Origin: Anaerobacillus sp. | Lineage (GTDB): Bacteria; Bacillota; Bacilli; Bacillales_H; Anaerobacillaceae | Reading direction: 5' to 3' | Assembly (NCBI GenBank): GCA_007120055.1 | Contig: SKOL01000237.1 | Coordinates: 1-12,749, forward strand | DNA: 12,749 bases | Shown: positions 1 through 7,801 of the stretch, in pieces | How the letters are laid out: each line of letters starts with the position of its first letter | Numbering within the stretch: position 1 is the stretch's first letter | Notes under the pieces: model-generated | What the model saw: the letters and a program-made list of their open reading frames with translations, nothing else | Database searches by the model: none | Told to the model about the DNA's origin: nothing | Program-made: the position numbers and the translations under genes

Positions 1-174
1 ATGGGGTCAGATGCATTTTTCCCAATGAACGATACGGTTGAAGCTGCTGGCCTTGCTGGAGTTACGGCGATTATCCAACCAGGAGGCTCAATTCGCGACG
101 AAGACTCAATTAAAAAAGCCGACGAACTAGGAATTGCCATGGTCATGACAGGAGTAAGACATTTTAAACATTAA
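1..174 (+). CDS. purH: PurH C-terminus (AICAR formyltransferase/IMP cyclohydrolase), 5' truncated
   Basis: The reading frame is open from the first base of the window and gives the last 57 residues of bifunctional PurH, which carries out the last two steps of IMP synthesis in the cytoplasm. [22 protein letters not shown] sequence (here [15 protein letters not shown]) and the terminal GVRHFKH are hallmarks of the AICAR transformylase domain and its usual C-terminus, so the stop at 172-174 is the natural end. The ATG at position 1 is an internal methionine, not a start. purD follows on the same strand, as in the Bacillus pur operon, but with an unusually long gap that holds a palindromic element. 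Confidence 0.96.
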   Translation: MGSDAFFPMNDTVEAAGLAGVTAIIQPGGSIRDEDSIKKADELGIAMVMTGVRHFKH

Positions 175-178
175 TGTT

Positions 179-333
179 AAATTTACAATTCACAATTTAA
201 AATTTACAATTTTTGAGCGGAAAGCTTCGAGGTAAGTTTAGCGATTTAAATTTTTAAATTATAACGATGTTCGTGTTTTCATCGAAGCATCACAAAAGCT
301 AATTTTTAATTTTAAATTATAAATTCTACATTT
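179..333. repeat. Imperfect palindromic AT-rich element between purH and purD
   Basis: Two arms of about 52 bp (179-230 and 282-333) are imperfect inverted copies of each other. They share AATTTAAAATT blocks, and the inner ends are GCTTCGA (224-230) and its complement TCGAAGC (282-288). The centre holds smaller inverted repeats (ATTTAAATTTTTAAAT-like, and CGATG/CATCG at about 264-284). The element fills almost the whole purH-purD gap, which in B. subtilis is very short. Its size and symmetry suggest a non-autonomous MITE-like insertion. The transcript would form a long weak AU hairpin that could stabilise mRNA or attenuate purD. Mobility is inferred, not shown. Confidence 0.5.
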
Positions 334-335
334 AA

Positions 336-1622
<1,287 letters not shown>

Positions 1623-1639
1623 AACCCCAAAATGTGGAT

Positions 1640-1743
1640 GTCCCATAAGTGTCTGACACCATGTAGAACTTACTAAATATAGACGTATAAATTCAGTAGC
1701 CCGTCTATATAAGCCTAACGGTGTCTGACACTTTTTTTGGGGA
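1640..1743. repeat. GTGTCTGACACC nested palindrome, copy 1 (purD terminator)
   Basis: Outer arms GTGTCTGACACC (1649-1660) and GGTGTCTGACAC (1720-1731) pair. Inner arms ATATAGACG (1677-1685) and CGTCTATAT (1702-1710) pair inside them. Flanking TGTCCC (1639-1644) and GGGGACA (1738-1744) extend the stem around a run of seven T. It starts 17 bases after the purD stop and would form a long U-tailed hairpin, so it probably ends the purine operon. Its left half is nearly identical to copy 2 at 7253-7376. Confidence 0.8.
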
Positions 1744-1769
1744 CAATCCCATTTAATCTTTTGAAAAAT

Positions 1770-1847
1770 CAAAGGTGTCCACCCCAGAAGGACATTTTGT
1801 TGATTTGTCCACGAGAGGTGTCAGACACCTTTTTAAGACACCTTTTT
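1770..1847. repeat. Degenerate GTGTCAGACACC element, terminator between convergent genes
   Basis: A perfect 15-base palindrome AGGTGTCAGACACCT (1816-1830) is followed by TTTT. A wider pair, AAAGGTGTC (1771-1779) and GACACCTTT (1837-1845), encloses it. This looks like a decayed second member of the repeat family directly behind copy 1. Its right end overlaps the stop codon of the minus-strand DUF2892 gene, so it may also terminate transcripts from either side. Confidence 0.55.
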
Positions 1848-2133
1848 AGCTTGGATTAATCAGGTCATCGTAACTTTTCTCAGTAGTGTCAGGAGCCTCG
1901 GTATCGCTTTCTTTTGCAAGTTCTTCCATTCTTTCCTCAAATAAGAATGTTAATGGACAAAAGCGCGTAAATCCTTCTGCTACTTTCATTGCTCCTAAAA
2001 CAATTGCTATTACTGGTGAGTTGCTGAAAGGTCTTTTCACAAGTTTAGAAGTTCCCCATGCCAGCATTGTAAATCCACAAGTAAGTCTAATAAAAGAATT
2101 TAATAATCCGATGTTTGGTGTTATCTTTTTCAT
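1846..2133 (-). CDS. Small DUF2892 (YgaP-like) membrane protein
   Basis: A 95-residue protein with two hydrophobic stretches (about residues 8-30, SFIRLTCGFTMLAWG, and 40-52, SPVIAIVLGAMKV), followed by GFTRFCPLTFLF. That layout and the FCPL motif are typical of DUF2892/YgaP-like two-helix membrane proteins. The acidic C-terminal tail (EERMEELAKESDTEAPD) is presumably cytoplasmic. The start at 2133 is chosen because AAAGGTGAT lies just upstream of it; a longer open frame further upstream lacks a binding site and reads through AT-rich promoter-like DNA. It is convergent with purD and divergent from yerA. The function of the family is unknown; where the domain is fused to rhodanese it is linked to sulfur chemistry, but there is no rhodanese here. 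Confidence 0.8.
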   Translation of the reverse strand: MKKITPNIGLLNSFIRLTCGFTMLAWGTSKLVKRPFSNSPVIAIVLGAMKVAEGFTRFCPLTFLFEERMEELAKESDTEAPDTTEKSYDDLINPS

Positions 2134-2154
2134 TAGTAAATCACCTTTCGTTAT

Positions 2155-2187
2155 TTTTTGACAAAAATATTTGTTTTTTGTCAAAAA
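2155..2187. promoter_or_regulatory. 13-bp perfect inverted repeat in the divergent DUF2892/yerA intergenic region
   Basis: TTTTTGACAAAAA (2155-2167) and TTTTTGTCAAAAA (2175-2187) are perfect inverted copies with a 7-base spacer. Each half contains TTGACA on one strand, like a sigma-A -35 box, so the structure could hold divergent promoters or an operator for a dimeric regulator. No convincing -10 boxes were found at the expected distance for both directions, and the regulator is unknown. Confidence 0.45.
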
Positions 2188-2259
2188 CTTTAGTGTGGTA
2201 AATGATAAAAATATGTTACGATAGTAGAAACACATTTTTATGAGAATTGGGTGATAAAA

Positions 2260-4002
2260 GTGGCACAACGAGTTGAACGTTGGTCAAAAAAACAAATACG
2301 CAAACAACTCCAAATCATTCGCGGTGAGGTTGCACCAACAATATGTTTAACAAATGCGACCTATTTAAATAGCGTTCTAAATAAATGGCTTCAGGCAAAT
2401 ATTTGGATTCATGAAGACCGCATTATATATGTTGGTAAAGATATGCCTTTAAAAATGGAAGGTACTGAAGTGGTTGATTGTAGCAATCAAACCCTTGTTC
2501 CAGGATATATAGAACATCATGCTCACCCGTTTCAGTTATATAATCCCCATTCATTGGCTGAATATGCATCTGTTCATGGGACGACGACATTAATTAACGA
2601 CAACATGATTTGGTTTTTAAATTTGGACAAAAAGAAAGCGCTTACACTAATTGATGACTTAGATAAGTTGCCAACATCGATGTATTGGTGGTGTCGTTAT
2701 GACGCACAAACGGAGTTAGAAAACGAGGAAGCTATTTTTTCTTATTCTAATATGAAATCGTGGCTTGAACATCCTCTTGTTGTTCAAGGTGGAGAATTAA
2801 CCGCTTGGCCGAAAGTTCTCCATGGAGATGACAGTATGCTCCATTGGCTTCAGGAAACGAAAAAGTTAAACAAACCAATCGAAGGACATTTTCCAGGAGC
2901 TTCAGAACGAACGTTAACGCAAATGGCTTTATTAGGTGTGAGTTCCGATCATGAAGCAATGACAGGGAAAGAAGCTTTAATGCGTCTTGAAATGGGGTAT
3001 ACAACATCATTAAGGTATTCTTCTATTCGTCCGGATTTGCCGCAAATAATCGAGGAACTTTTAGAGCTAGGTGTAGATGATTTTAGTCGAGTACTTTTAA
3101 CAACGGATGGATCAACACCGAGTTTTTACGAACAAGGCTTTATGGATATGGCGATTAAAATTGCTTTAGATAAAGGTATTCCTGACACTGATGCTTATGC
3201 AATGGCGACGTATAATGTGGCGCGCCATTATCACTTAGATGACCGTGTCGGAATGATAGCACCTGGAAGGCTAGCTCACATCAATATTCTTGAGGATAAG
3301 AATAATCCTTTACCAGTTTCTGTATTAGCGAAAGGTCAGTGGGTGAAAAAAGATGGAGTTCACCAATATCCAGTACCGTCATTTCCATGGGAAGAATATG
3401 ATGTTAAACCGCTCGAGTTAAATTGGGATTTAACCGAAAGTGATATGCATTTCTCAATGCCACTTGGAATTGAGATGATGAATTCCGTCATTTTAAAACC
3501 ATATCGTATTTCCATTGATGTCACACAAGAGCAGTTACCTGCTGAGAGCGATGAAAGTTTCTTCATTATGGTCGATAAAAATGGGCATTGGATCATTAAT
3601 ACGATCATTAAAGGCTTTGCAAAAAATGTTTCGGGTTTCGCGTCGTCTTTTTCTAACACCGGGGACTTAATTTTAATCGGGAAAAATAAAAAAGATATGT
3701 TACTTGCTTTTCAACAATTAAAACAGCAACAAGGTGGTATTGTTTTAACAGAAAGAGGAAAGGTAATAAATAGTATAAAGCTAGAGTTATATGGAGTAAT
3801 GTCTAATAAACGAATGGAAGAAGTTATTAAGGAAGAGAAGAGTCTTGTGAGCGCATTAAAAGAAAGAGGATATTTGTTCGAAGATCCTATCTATAGTCTT
3901 CTGTTTTTTTCATCAACTCATTTACCGTATATTCGTGTTACTCAAAAAGGGATTTTTGATGTAAAGAAGAAAACGGTACTCTTTCCTTCGATTATGCGTT
4001 AA
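2260..4002 (+). CDS. yerA: Adenine deaminase-like amidohydrolase YerA
   Basis: A 580-residue metal-dependent amidohydrolase of the adenine deaminase family (adenine to hypoxanthine plus ammonia), close to the length I recall for B. subtilis YerA. Family features are the metal site in PGYIEHHAHPF (H87 and H89), GHFPGAS (H210), SSDHEAMTGKEAL (H231, E232), TTDGSTPS (D283), and MATYNVARHY...VGMIAPGRLAHINIL near the end of the catalytic domain. The remainder is the C-terminal adenine deaminase domain. The GTG at 2260 is preferred over the in-frame GTG at 2251, because GGGTGAT (2249-2255) then lies at normal spacing. YerA is a divergent branch of the family and true adenine deaminase activity is not proven; a related purine or other amidine substrate is possible. 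The location behind the purine operon fits purine salvage. Confidence 0.88.
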   Translation: MAQRVERWSKKQIRKQLQIIRGEVAPTICLTNATYLNSVLNKWLQANIWIHEDRIIYVGKDMPLKMEGTEVVDCSNQTLVPGYIEHHAHPFQLYNPHSLAEYASVHGTTTLINDNMIWFLNLDKKKALTLIDDLDKLPTSMYWWCRYDAQTELENEEAIFSYSNMKSWLEHPLVVQGGELTAWPKVLHGDDSMLHWLQETKKLNKPIEGHFPGASERTLTQMALLGVSSDHEAMTGKEALMRLEMGYTTSLRYSSIRPDLPQIIEELLELGVDDFSRVLLTTDGSTPSFYEQGFMDMAIKIALDKGIPDTDAYAMATYNVARHYHLDDRVGMIAPGRLAHINILEDKNNPLPVSVLAKGQWVKKDGVHQYPVPSFPWEEYDVKPLELNWDLTESDMHFSMPLGIEMMNSVILKPYRISIDVTQEQLPAESDESFFIMVDKNGHWIINTIIKGFAKNVSGFASSFSNTGDLILIGKNKKDMLLAFQQLKQQQGGIVLTERGKVINSIKLELYGVMSNKRMEEVIKEEKSLVSALKERGYLFEDPIYSLLFFSSTHLPYIRVTQKGIFDVKKKTVLFPSIMR

Positions 4003-4037
4003 ACTATAAAAGGATATCTTTTGTAAAGGAAGGTTTT

Positions 4038-5105
4038 ATGATGAAAAGGCTTACTTTAGGATTGCTTTTAATACTCGTAGTTACATTCGTCTTTGCTTGT
4101 AATAAAAAGGAAGATACTGTTGCTATTCAACCAGATGACCCACCAGAAGAAGTTCTTGAAAAAACTGAACCAGAGCCAGAGCCGAAACCAGAGCCTGAGC
4201 CTGAAGTAGAAGTTTTTGAAAATCAATTTCCGTTAACAGGTATCGGCACAAATGAAGATGTTGATTACCGAGCATTCGGTGTTATGATTGAAAACTCCCG
4301 CTCAGCAAGACCACAAACAGGCCTTTATCAAGCGGATTTAGTTTATGAAGTTTTATCAGAAGGAACGATTACTCGTCTGCTTGCATTTTATCATAGTGAA
4401 AAGCCCGAAGTAATTGGACCTGTTCGCAGCGCTAGAGATTATTATATTAATTTCAATAATGGTTATAATGGAATTTACGTCTCTGCAGGTGGAAGTCCGC
4501 AAGCGTTTTCCATGGTTGAAAGTGGCCAAGTCGATTATATTAATGGTTTAAGTTATGATGGTAGGTATCTCTGGCGTTCATCTGAGAGAAGCGCTCCTCA
4601 TAATATGTATACAAGCTATGAGAATTTGATTAAAGCGGCGGAACATGCTAATCATACGTTAATTTCCCCAGTACCAACCCTTCCTTTTATGGAGGAAGGT
4701 GAAATGGTAAAAGGAGAGTTAGCCGAAGAGATTAAAATTAATTATGGAAGTAGTTCAAATAATGTTATATACAAATTTGATCAAGAAAATAACAATTACA
4801 TTCGGACTGTCGGTGGAGAACAAAATTTAGATCTTGAATCAGAAAAACCAGTATTCACCAATAACCTTTTAATTGTAGAGATGAAACACCGAGTTATTGA
4901 TAATCAAGGGCGCAGGAATATTGATCTCACTTCAGGTGGAAATGCACTGCTCATTCAAAATGGAGTATACCAATATGTAGACTGGGAAAATATTGATGGA
5001 CAAATCTTACCGGTGAAAGATGGAGAGAGGCTAAATTTTGTTCAAGGGAAAACATGGATAAATGTAGTTCCTAACTTAGATCAAAGCGTGAATATCACGA
5101 AGTAA
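4038..5105 (+). CDS. yerB: YerB-like lipoprotein, DUF3048 domains
   Basis: A 355-residue secreted lipoprotein. The signal peptide MMKRLTLGLLLILVVTFVFAC ends in a lipobox-like VFAC with the lipidated cysteine at residue 21. A Glu/Pro-rich linker (EPEPEPKPEPEPE, about residues 45-57) follows. The DUF3048 region then starts at NQFPLTGIG and includes GVMIENSRSARPQTGL, ADLVYEVLSEG.ITR and GPVRSARDYY, which are characteristic of the family. Function is unknown; the family is extracellular and anchored to the membrane. The binding site AAAGGAAGG (4025-4033) serves ATG 4038 or the adjacent ATG 4041. It lies 35 bases after yerA and 31 before yerC, consistent with co-transcription, as in B. subtilis. 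Confidence 0.9.
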   Translation: MMKRLTLGLLLILVVTFVFACNKKEDTVAIQPDDPPEEVLEKTEPEPEPKPEPEPEVEVFENQFPLTGIGTNEDVDYRAFGVMIENSRSARPQTGLYQADLVYEVLSEGTITRLLAFYHSEKPEVIGPVRSARDYYINFNNGYNGIYVSAGGSPQAFSMVESGQVDYINGLSYDGRYLWRSSERSAPHNMYTSYENLIKAAEHANHTLISPVPTLPFMEEGEMVKGELAEEIKINYGSSSNNVIYKFDQENNNYIRTVGGEQNLDLESEKPVFTNNLLIVEMKHRVIDNQGRRNIDLTSGGNALLIQNGVYQYVDWENIDGQILPVKDGERLNFVQGKTWINVVPNLDQSVNITK

Positions 5106-5136
5106 TATAAACTGATAAAACGTCATGGAAGGATGA

Positions 5137-5460
5137 ATGAATTTGCAAATCGATAAATTAAGAGGAAAAGAATTAGACCAGCTGTTTTTAGCTATTTTAA
5201 GTTTAAAAGATTTAGAAGAATGTTATCAATTTTTTGATGACCTTTGTACTATTAACGAAATACAATCATTAGCTCAACGTCTAGAAGTAGCAAGAATGCT
5301 TCGTGATGGATTTACTTACCAAAAAATAGAGGCAGAAACAGGCGCGAGTACTGCCACAATTTCAAGAGTAAAGCGCTGTTTAAATTACGGCAACGAAGGA
5401 TATCAAATGACATTAGAACGTGTTAAAGATCAGTTACAAAAAGAAATTACGAATGATTAA
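5137..5460 (+). CDS. yerC: YerC, TrpR-family DNA-binding regulator
   Basis: A 107-residue protein of the YerC/TrpR-like family. Residues 20-57 carry the conserved LSLKDLEECYQFFDDLCTINEIQSLAQRLEVARML, and the helix-turn-helix is TYQKIEAETGASTATISRVKR at 60-80. The family represses transcription. I recall that Firmicute YerC has been proposed as a repressor of histidine genes (HisR), but nothing in this window tests that. The binding site GGAAGG (5127-5132) is 4 bases from ATG 5137 and 10 from TTG 5143; the latter would give the MQIDKLRGKEL start common in homologues, so either start may be used. It is the third gene of yerA-yerB-yerC and ends in a long hairpin terminator. Confidence 0.93.
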   Translation: MNLQIDKLRGKELDQLFLAILSLKDLEECYQFFDDLCTINEIQSLAQRLEVARMLRDGFTYQKIEAETGASTATISRVKRCLNYGNEGYQMTLERVKDQLQKEITND

Positions 5461-5478
5461 TTAAATATAGGTGCCGAT

Positions 5479-5570
5479 AAAGTGTCAGCTCACCTCAAAG
5501 AAATACTATATTTAAAAGTGTATCTCGCACATTTTTAAATATAGTGTTTGAGGTGAGCTGGCACTTTTTT
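5479..5570. terminator. Long nested hairpin terminator behind yerC (variant repeat)
   Basis: AAAGTGTCAGCTCACCTCAAA (5479-5499) pairs with TTTGAGGTGAGCTGGCACTTT (5547-5567), and inner ACTATATTTAAAA (5505-5517) pairs with TTTTAAATATAGT (5533-5545). The top carries a small loop near GTGTATCTCGCAC. A T-run ends the right arm, overlapping the stop of the minus-strand gene. The order (outer GTGTCA arm, inner CTATATTT-type arm) matches the GTGTCTGACACC elements, although the outer-arm sequence differs. It should terminate yerC, and possibly the convergent gene as well. Confidence 0.8.
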
Positions 5571-6112
5571 TATCTGAAAAAACCACCGAACATTTTCATG
5601 ATCGGGCTCACCTGATTGGCAAGGTTTAAAGCTGTTTGGACGCCCCCGCCAATCTTGTTTAAATCAACTTTTCCATTTTGGTCAGTGAAAAGTGATTGAG
5701 GAAATTGAGGTTGATTTTGTACTTGCGTTTTCCCTTGTAGCGAGAATGGTTGATGCTGAGAGTGTCCCTGGAAAGGAAAGGCTGACTGTTGGAGTTGACC
5801 AGCTTGCTGCTGTTGATTCTGCCCTTGCATAGGAGCTTGCGGTTGAAAAAAGCTATTTAAAAAAGGGTTTTCTTCTTGATATTGTTGCTGATCGTAATTA
5901 AAAGGAAAAGAGTTAAAGATGCCTGACGGAGAATTTTTCATCATTGCAGAGTTCTGTTTCATCATTGGATTTTGATTCATCATCATAGGAAGCTGTTTCA
6001 TCATCGGGTGGTGCTTCATCATATGATTATGAAACTCAAACGGGTTAACCCCCATTTGATTATTGTTTTTCATCATTGAGAGCGGGGACATCATACTTTT
6101 AAACGGAAACAT
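5570..6112 (-). CDS. YppG-like Met/Gln-rich probable spore coat protein
   Basis: A 180-residue low-complexity protein. The N-terminal third is Met/His/Asn-rich with repeated PMMK/NMMK-like units (residues 7-60); the middle is Gln/Pro/Phe-rich (75-140); and the C-terminus is a hydrophobic segment, GKVDLNKIGGGVQTALNLAN...QVSPIMKMFGGFFR (147-180). That end resembles the YppG-like family (D.NK...N.V.P..K), found in Bacillus spores. The start at 6112 is preferred over 6118 because it lies 9 bases from GGAGG instead of 3. A sigma-K-type promoter lies upstream, which supports expression in the mother cell late in sporulation. The family call rests on the C-terminal motif alone and is moderate. Confidence 0.6.
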   Translation of the reverse strand: MFPFKSMMSPLSMMKNNNQMGVNPFEFHNHMMKHHPMMKQLPMMMNQNPMMKQNSAMMKNSPSGIFNSFPFNYDQQQYQEENPFLNSFFQPQAPMQGQNQQQQAGQLQQSAFPFQGHSQHQPFSLQGKTQVQNQPQFPQSLFTDQNGKVDLNKIGGGVQTALNLANQVSPIMKMFGGFFR

Positions 6113-6191
6113 ATTCATTTTCCTCCCTATTATTTTTTTCCATAAATGAGTATATCGCATTTGGTCGTCTAGCCTACCTTTCGTTTCTCAT

Positions 6192-6217
6192 TAGTTTATG
6201 TCAGACAATGCGCCAGT
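6192..6217 (-). promoter_or_regulatory. Possible sigma-K promoter for the YppG-like gene
   Basis: Read on the minus strand, AC (complement of 6216-6217), 15 bases and CATAAACTA (complement of 6192-6200) match the sigma-K pattern AC...CATANNNTA, with spacing one or two bases shorter than typical. The same -10 sequence, CATAAACTA, occurs before the hsp20 gene. The start codon lies about 80 bases downstream. Confidence 0.45.
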
Positions 6218-6263
6218 GGGAGGGTGTTTTCCCTAGTAATAATTAAATGGTAAGTTTTATAGC

Positions 6264-6343
6264 CTATTTCTCTATCATTAAAAAAACAGTTGTAAAAGCA
6301 CAGGCAAATAGGTAGTCATTTAAATACTATAGTAGAGAAATAG
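6264..6343 (+). repeat. Inverted repeat in the leader of the 82-aa protein gene
   Basis: CTATTTCTCTATCAT (6264-6278) and ATAGTAGAGAAATAG (6329-6343) pair at 13 of 15 positions, ending just before the ribosome binding site at about 6345-6357. CCTATTT (6263-6269) can also pair with AAATAGG (6306-6312), so two structures compete. The rest of 6113-6361 contains the promoter of the minus-strand gene and no other gene that I can see. Confidence 0.35.
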
Positions 6344-6361
6344 ACAAAAGGAGGGAGTAAA

Positions 6362-6610
6362 GTGAGTCATTATTACGATCTATGTTGTAAACACAAAGGG
6401 CAAGTTGTGACAATTTATGAGAAAACAGGTAGAGTGCATACGGGTAGAATAGTATCCGTCGACCATCAACATGTTTACCTAGAGCCCGTATCTAGAGGAG
6501 TATCTGGATTTCATTGGGGTTGGGGCTGGGGATGGCGCCCGTTTATTTTCCCAGTAGCTTTAGCGGCAATCGGTGGGTTTGCACTAGGAGCATCTTTATT
6601 TTGGATTTAA
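6362..6610 (+). CDS. 82-aa protein: Sm-like N-terminus plus C-terminal membrane helix
   Basis: Not recognised as a named family. The start is GTG at 6362, behind a very strong site (AAAGGAGGGA). Residues 12-42 (KGQVVTIYEKTGRVHTGRIVSVD...VYLEP) have the alternating strand pattern G-V-x-I...G-x-x-x-G-x-I-x-x-V-D seen in Sm/LSm-type beta barrels. A Trp/Gly stretch, HWGWGWGW (51-58), follows, and then one hydrophobic helix, FIFPVALAAIGGFALGASLFWI (61-82), ends the protein. Cys8-Cys9 lie near the N-terminus. It is probably a small membrane-tethered protein with its basic end in the cytoplasm. It sits between two probable sporulation genes, so a role in sporulation is plausible but not shown. Confidence 0.75.
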   Translation: MSHYYDLCCKHKGQVVTIYEKTGRVHTGRIVSVDHQHVYLEPVSRGVSGFHWGWGWGWRPFIFPVALAAIGGFALGASLFWI

Positions 6611-6614
6611 TGGT

Positions 6615-6659
6615 AATGGTAAAAGTGGGTTTTATCCTGCTTTTACCATTTTATTTTAG
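6615..6659 (+). terminator. Intrinsic terminator of the 82-aa protein gene
   Basis: AATGGTAAAAG (6615-6625) pairs perfectly with CTTTTACCATT (6640-6650), followed by the T-rich TTATTTTAG. It begins five bases after the stop codon. Confidence 0.85.
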
Positions 6660-6735
6660 TTTAAAGGGCTGCAAAGTTTTTTGTTAATGTTTTTTAAAAT
6701 TATAAGAGATCAATTTGACGATGGCTTGGACAAGC

Positions 6736-6762
6736 ACATAATTTTTTTACGCCCATAAACTA
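6736..6762 (+). promoter_or_regulatory. Sigma-K-type promoter for the hsp20 gene
   Basis: AC (6736-6737), 16 bases and CATAAACTA (6754-6762) fit the sigma-K consensus AC-N16/17-CATANNNTA exactly. The ATG is 24 bases past the -10. This points to late mother-cell expression, as for the coat Hsp20 proteins CotM and CotP of B. subtilis. Confidence 0.65.
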
Positions 6763-6785
6763 TTAAAGGTAAAGGAGGCGGAAGT

Positions 6786-7250
6786 ATGGATATGAATAAA
6801 TTTTGGCCGATGAATAATGGCGGTGCAAATGGTAATAACAACTGGAAAAAATCAATGCCAAGCTTTTTAGGAGAAGATTTCTTTTCCGATTTTCAAAATT
6901 TACTTTTTGATAGTAGTGGGCCAAAAATAAATATTTATGAGTCTGGTAATGAGATTTTATGTGTTTTTGCTTTACCAGGATTGAAGCTTGAAGATGTAGA
7001 CATTTACGCATATGAACGTACACTCGAAGTTAGAGGAACGCTCCATGTCGATTACAATGGCTTTCGCTTAATACAGGAAGAGATCCCTCAAGGACCATTT
7101 AAACGAACGATCGAATTACCCTATCCAGTGAGAGATGACAAAGTTGATGCATCTTACCAACGAGGAGTTTTAGTTGTCCATTTACATCGCTTAATTAGGT
7201 CGACGAAAGTTAATAAGAAGGTAAATATTCAAAACTTAGATGAAGAATAA
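6786..7250 (+). CDS. Hsp20/alpha-crystallin family protein, probable spore coat type
   Basis: A 154-residue small heat-shock protein. The N-terminal arm is Asn/Gly-rich (residues 8-20), and the alpha-crystallin domain spans about 46-135: INIYESGNEILCVFALPGL, VDIYAYERTLEVRG, then ASYQRGVLVVHL, with the conserved G127-V-L. The C-terminal VNI (146-148) matches the I-x-I/V motif that links oligomers. Family members hold unfolding proteins or, in spores, are coat components (CotM, CotP). The sigma-K promoter and the neighbouring YppG-like gene favour the coat role over heat shock; no CIRCE element is present. The start has AAGGAGG seven bases upstream. A repeat-derived hairpin terminates the gene. 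Confidence 0.88.
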   Translation: MDMNKFWPMNNGGANGNNNWKKSMPSFLGEDFFSDFQNLLFDSSGPKINIYESGNEILCVFALPGLKLEDVDIYAYERTLEVRGTLHVDYNGFRLIQEEIPQGPFKRTIELPYPVRDDKVDASYQRGVLVVHLHRLIRSTKVNKKVNIQNLDEE

Positions 7251-7252
7251 TA

Positions 7253-7376
7253 GGCTGTCCCAAAAGTGTATGACACCATGTAGAACTTACTAAATATAGA
7301 CGTATAAATTTACTATCGGTCCATATTTGGTGACTAACGGTGTCTGACACTTTCTTTTGGGACAGCCCCTTTTTTT
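7253..7376. repeat. GTGTCTGACACC nested palindrome, copy 2 (hsp20 terminator)
   Basis: The core arms are GTGTATGACACC (7266-7277, one change from the consensus) and GGTGTCTGACAC (7339-7350). The inner arms AAATATAGAC and GTCCATATTT pair with one G-U. The outer arms GGCTGTCCCAAAA (7253-7265) and TTTTGGGACAGCC (7355-7367) lengthen the stem, and seven T follow. It starts three bases after the hsp20 stop and is a strong predicted terminator. The 45-base left half is almost identical to copy 1. Confidence 0.85.
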
Positions 7377-7680
7377 ATGTAATTGAAATCTTGAAGTCTT
7401 TTAGTGAAATCTTCTGCCTTTTTCCATAAAGAACCTCCATGACGAGTTAATCTTAACCAAAGCTACTGACCTCAATTACATCATGAGATACATCTTAGAA
7501 TTTACTTAATGCAGCTTTGCGACGAGTAACCGCAGGAGCATCTCTTTCTAACCTGAAAAAGTCGGGTGCCTCCACTCATTTCGCCGTATTTTTTCCAACT
7601 TTCCAACCTTCAGCTTTCTAACTAGCCACTAACCAACCAACAAACCAACTAGCCCAAAATAGGCTTTCTTTTACAAAAAA
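7377..7680 (-). repeat. Probable dispersed non-coding element, minus-strand reading remnants
   Basis: No convincing gene occupies this 300-base stretch. On the minus strand it shows short open pieces with coding-like composition in different frames. One runs over about 7500-7600 and reads WKKYGEMSGGTRLFQVRKR before a stop; another, over about 7380-7455, reads LTRHGGSLWKKAEDFTKR. Between 7600 and 7660 there are repeated GTTGG/AACC units. I recall similar spurious peptides from many Bacillaceae intergenic regions, which suggests a dispersed repeat and not a local gene, but I could not verify this. GACGAGT occurs twice (7441-7447 and 7521-7527). Confidence 0.35.
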
Positions 7681-7702
7681 ATCTTTTTTTTATAGGCATT
7701 TA

Positions 7703-7730
7703 TTTACAAATGATTGAATACATATATTGT
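7703..7730 (+). promoter_or_regulatory. Weak candidate promoter upstream of the ureohydrolase gene
   Basis: TTTACA (7703-7708) and TATTGT (7725-7730), 16 bases apart, resemble sigma-A boxes at five and four of six positions. The remaining leader (7731-7786) has no structure I recognise. I looked for a guanidine-I (ykkC) riboswitch and saw none of its conserved segments. Confidence 0.25.
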
Positions 7731-7801
7731 TAGTATGTGCTCCTAACTCTGCCTAATGACAGCATGAAGTACATCTAACTGAAGAGAAAAGGATGTGATA
7801 C

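Noticed and set aside
1886..2161. Plus-strand 91-aa frame opposite the DUF2892 gene
   Set aside because: The minus-strand frame has a good binding site and a recognisable family motif; the plus frame has neither.
5935..6100. Repeated TTTCATCAT units as a possible CRISPR-like or satellite array
   Set aside because: They encode the Met-Met-Lys repeats of the YppG-like protein and have no regular spacers.
7377..7800. Guanidine-I, -II or -III riboswitch upstream of the guanidine hydrolase-like gene
   Set aside because: None of the conserved ykkC segments is present. Two ACGA sequences (7442-7445, 7522-7525) recall mini-ykkC loops but are not closed by stems.
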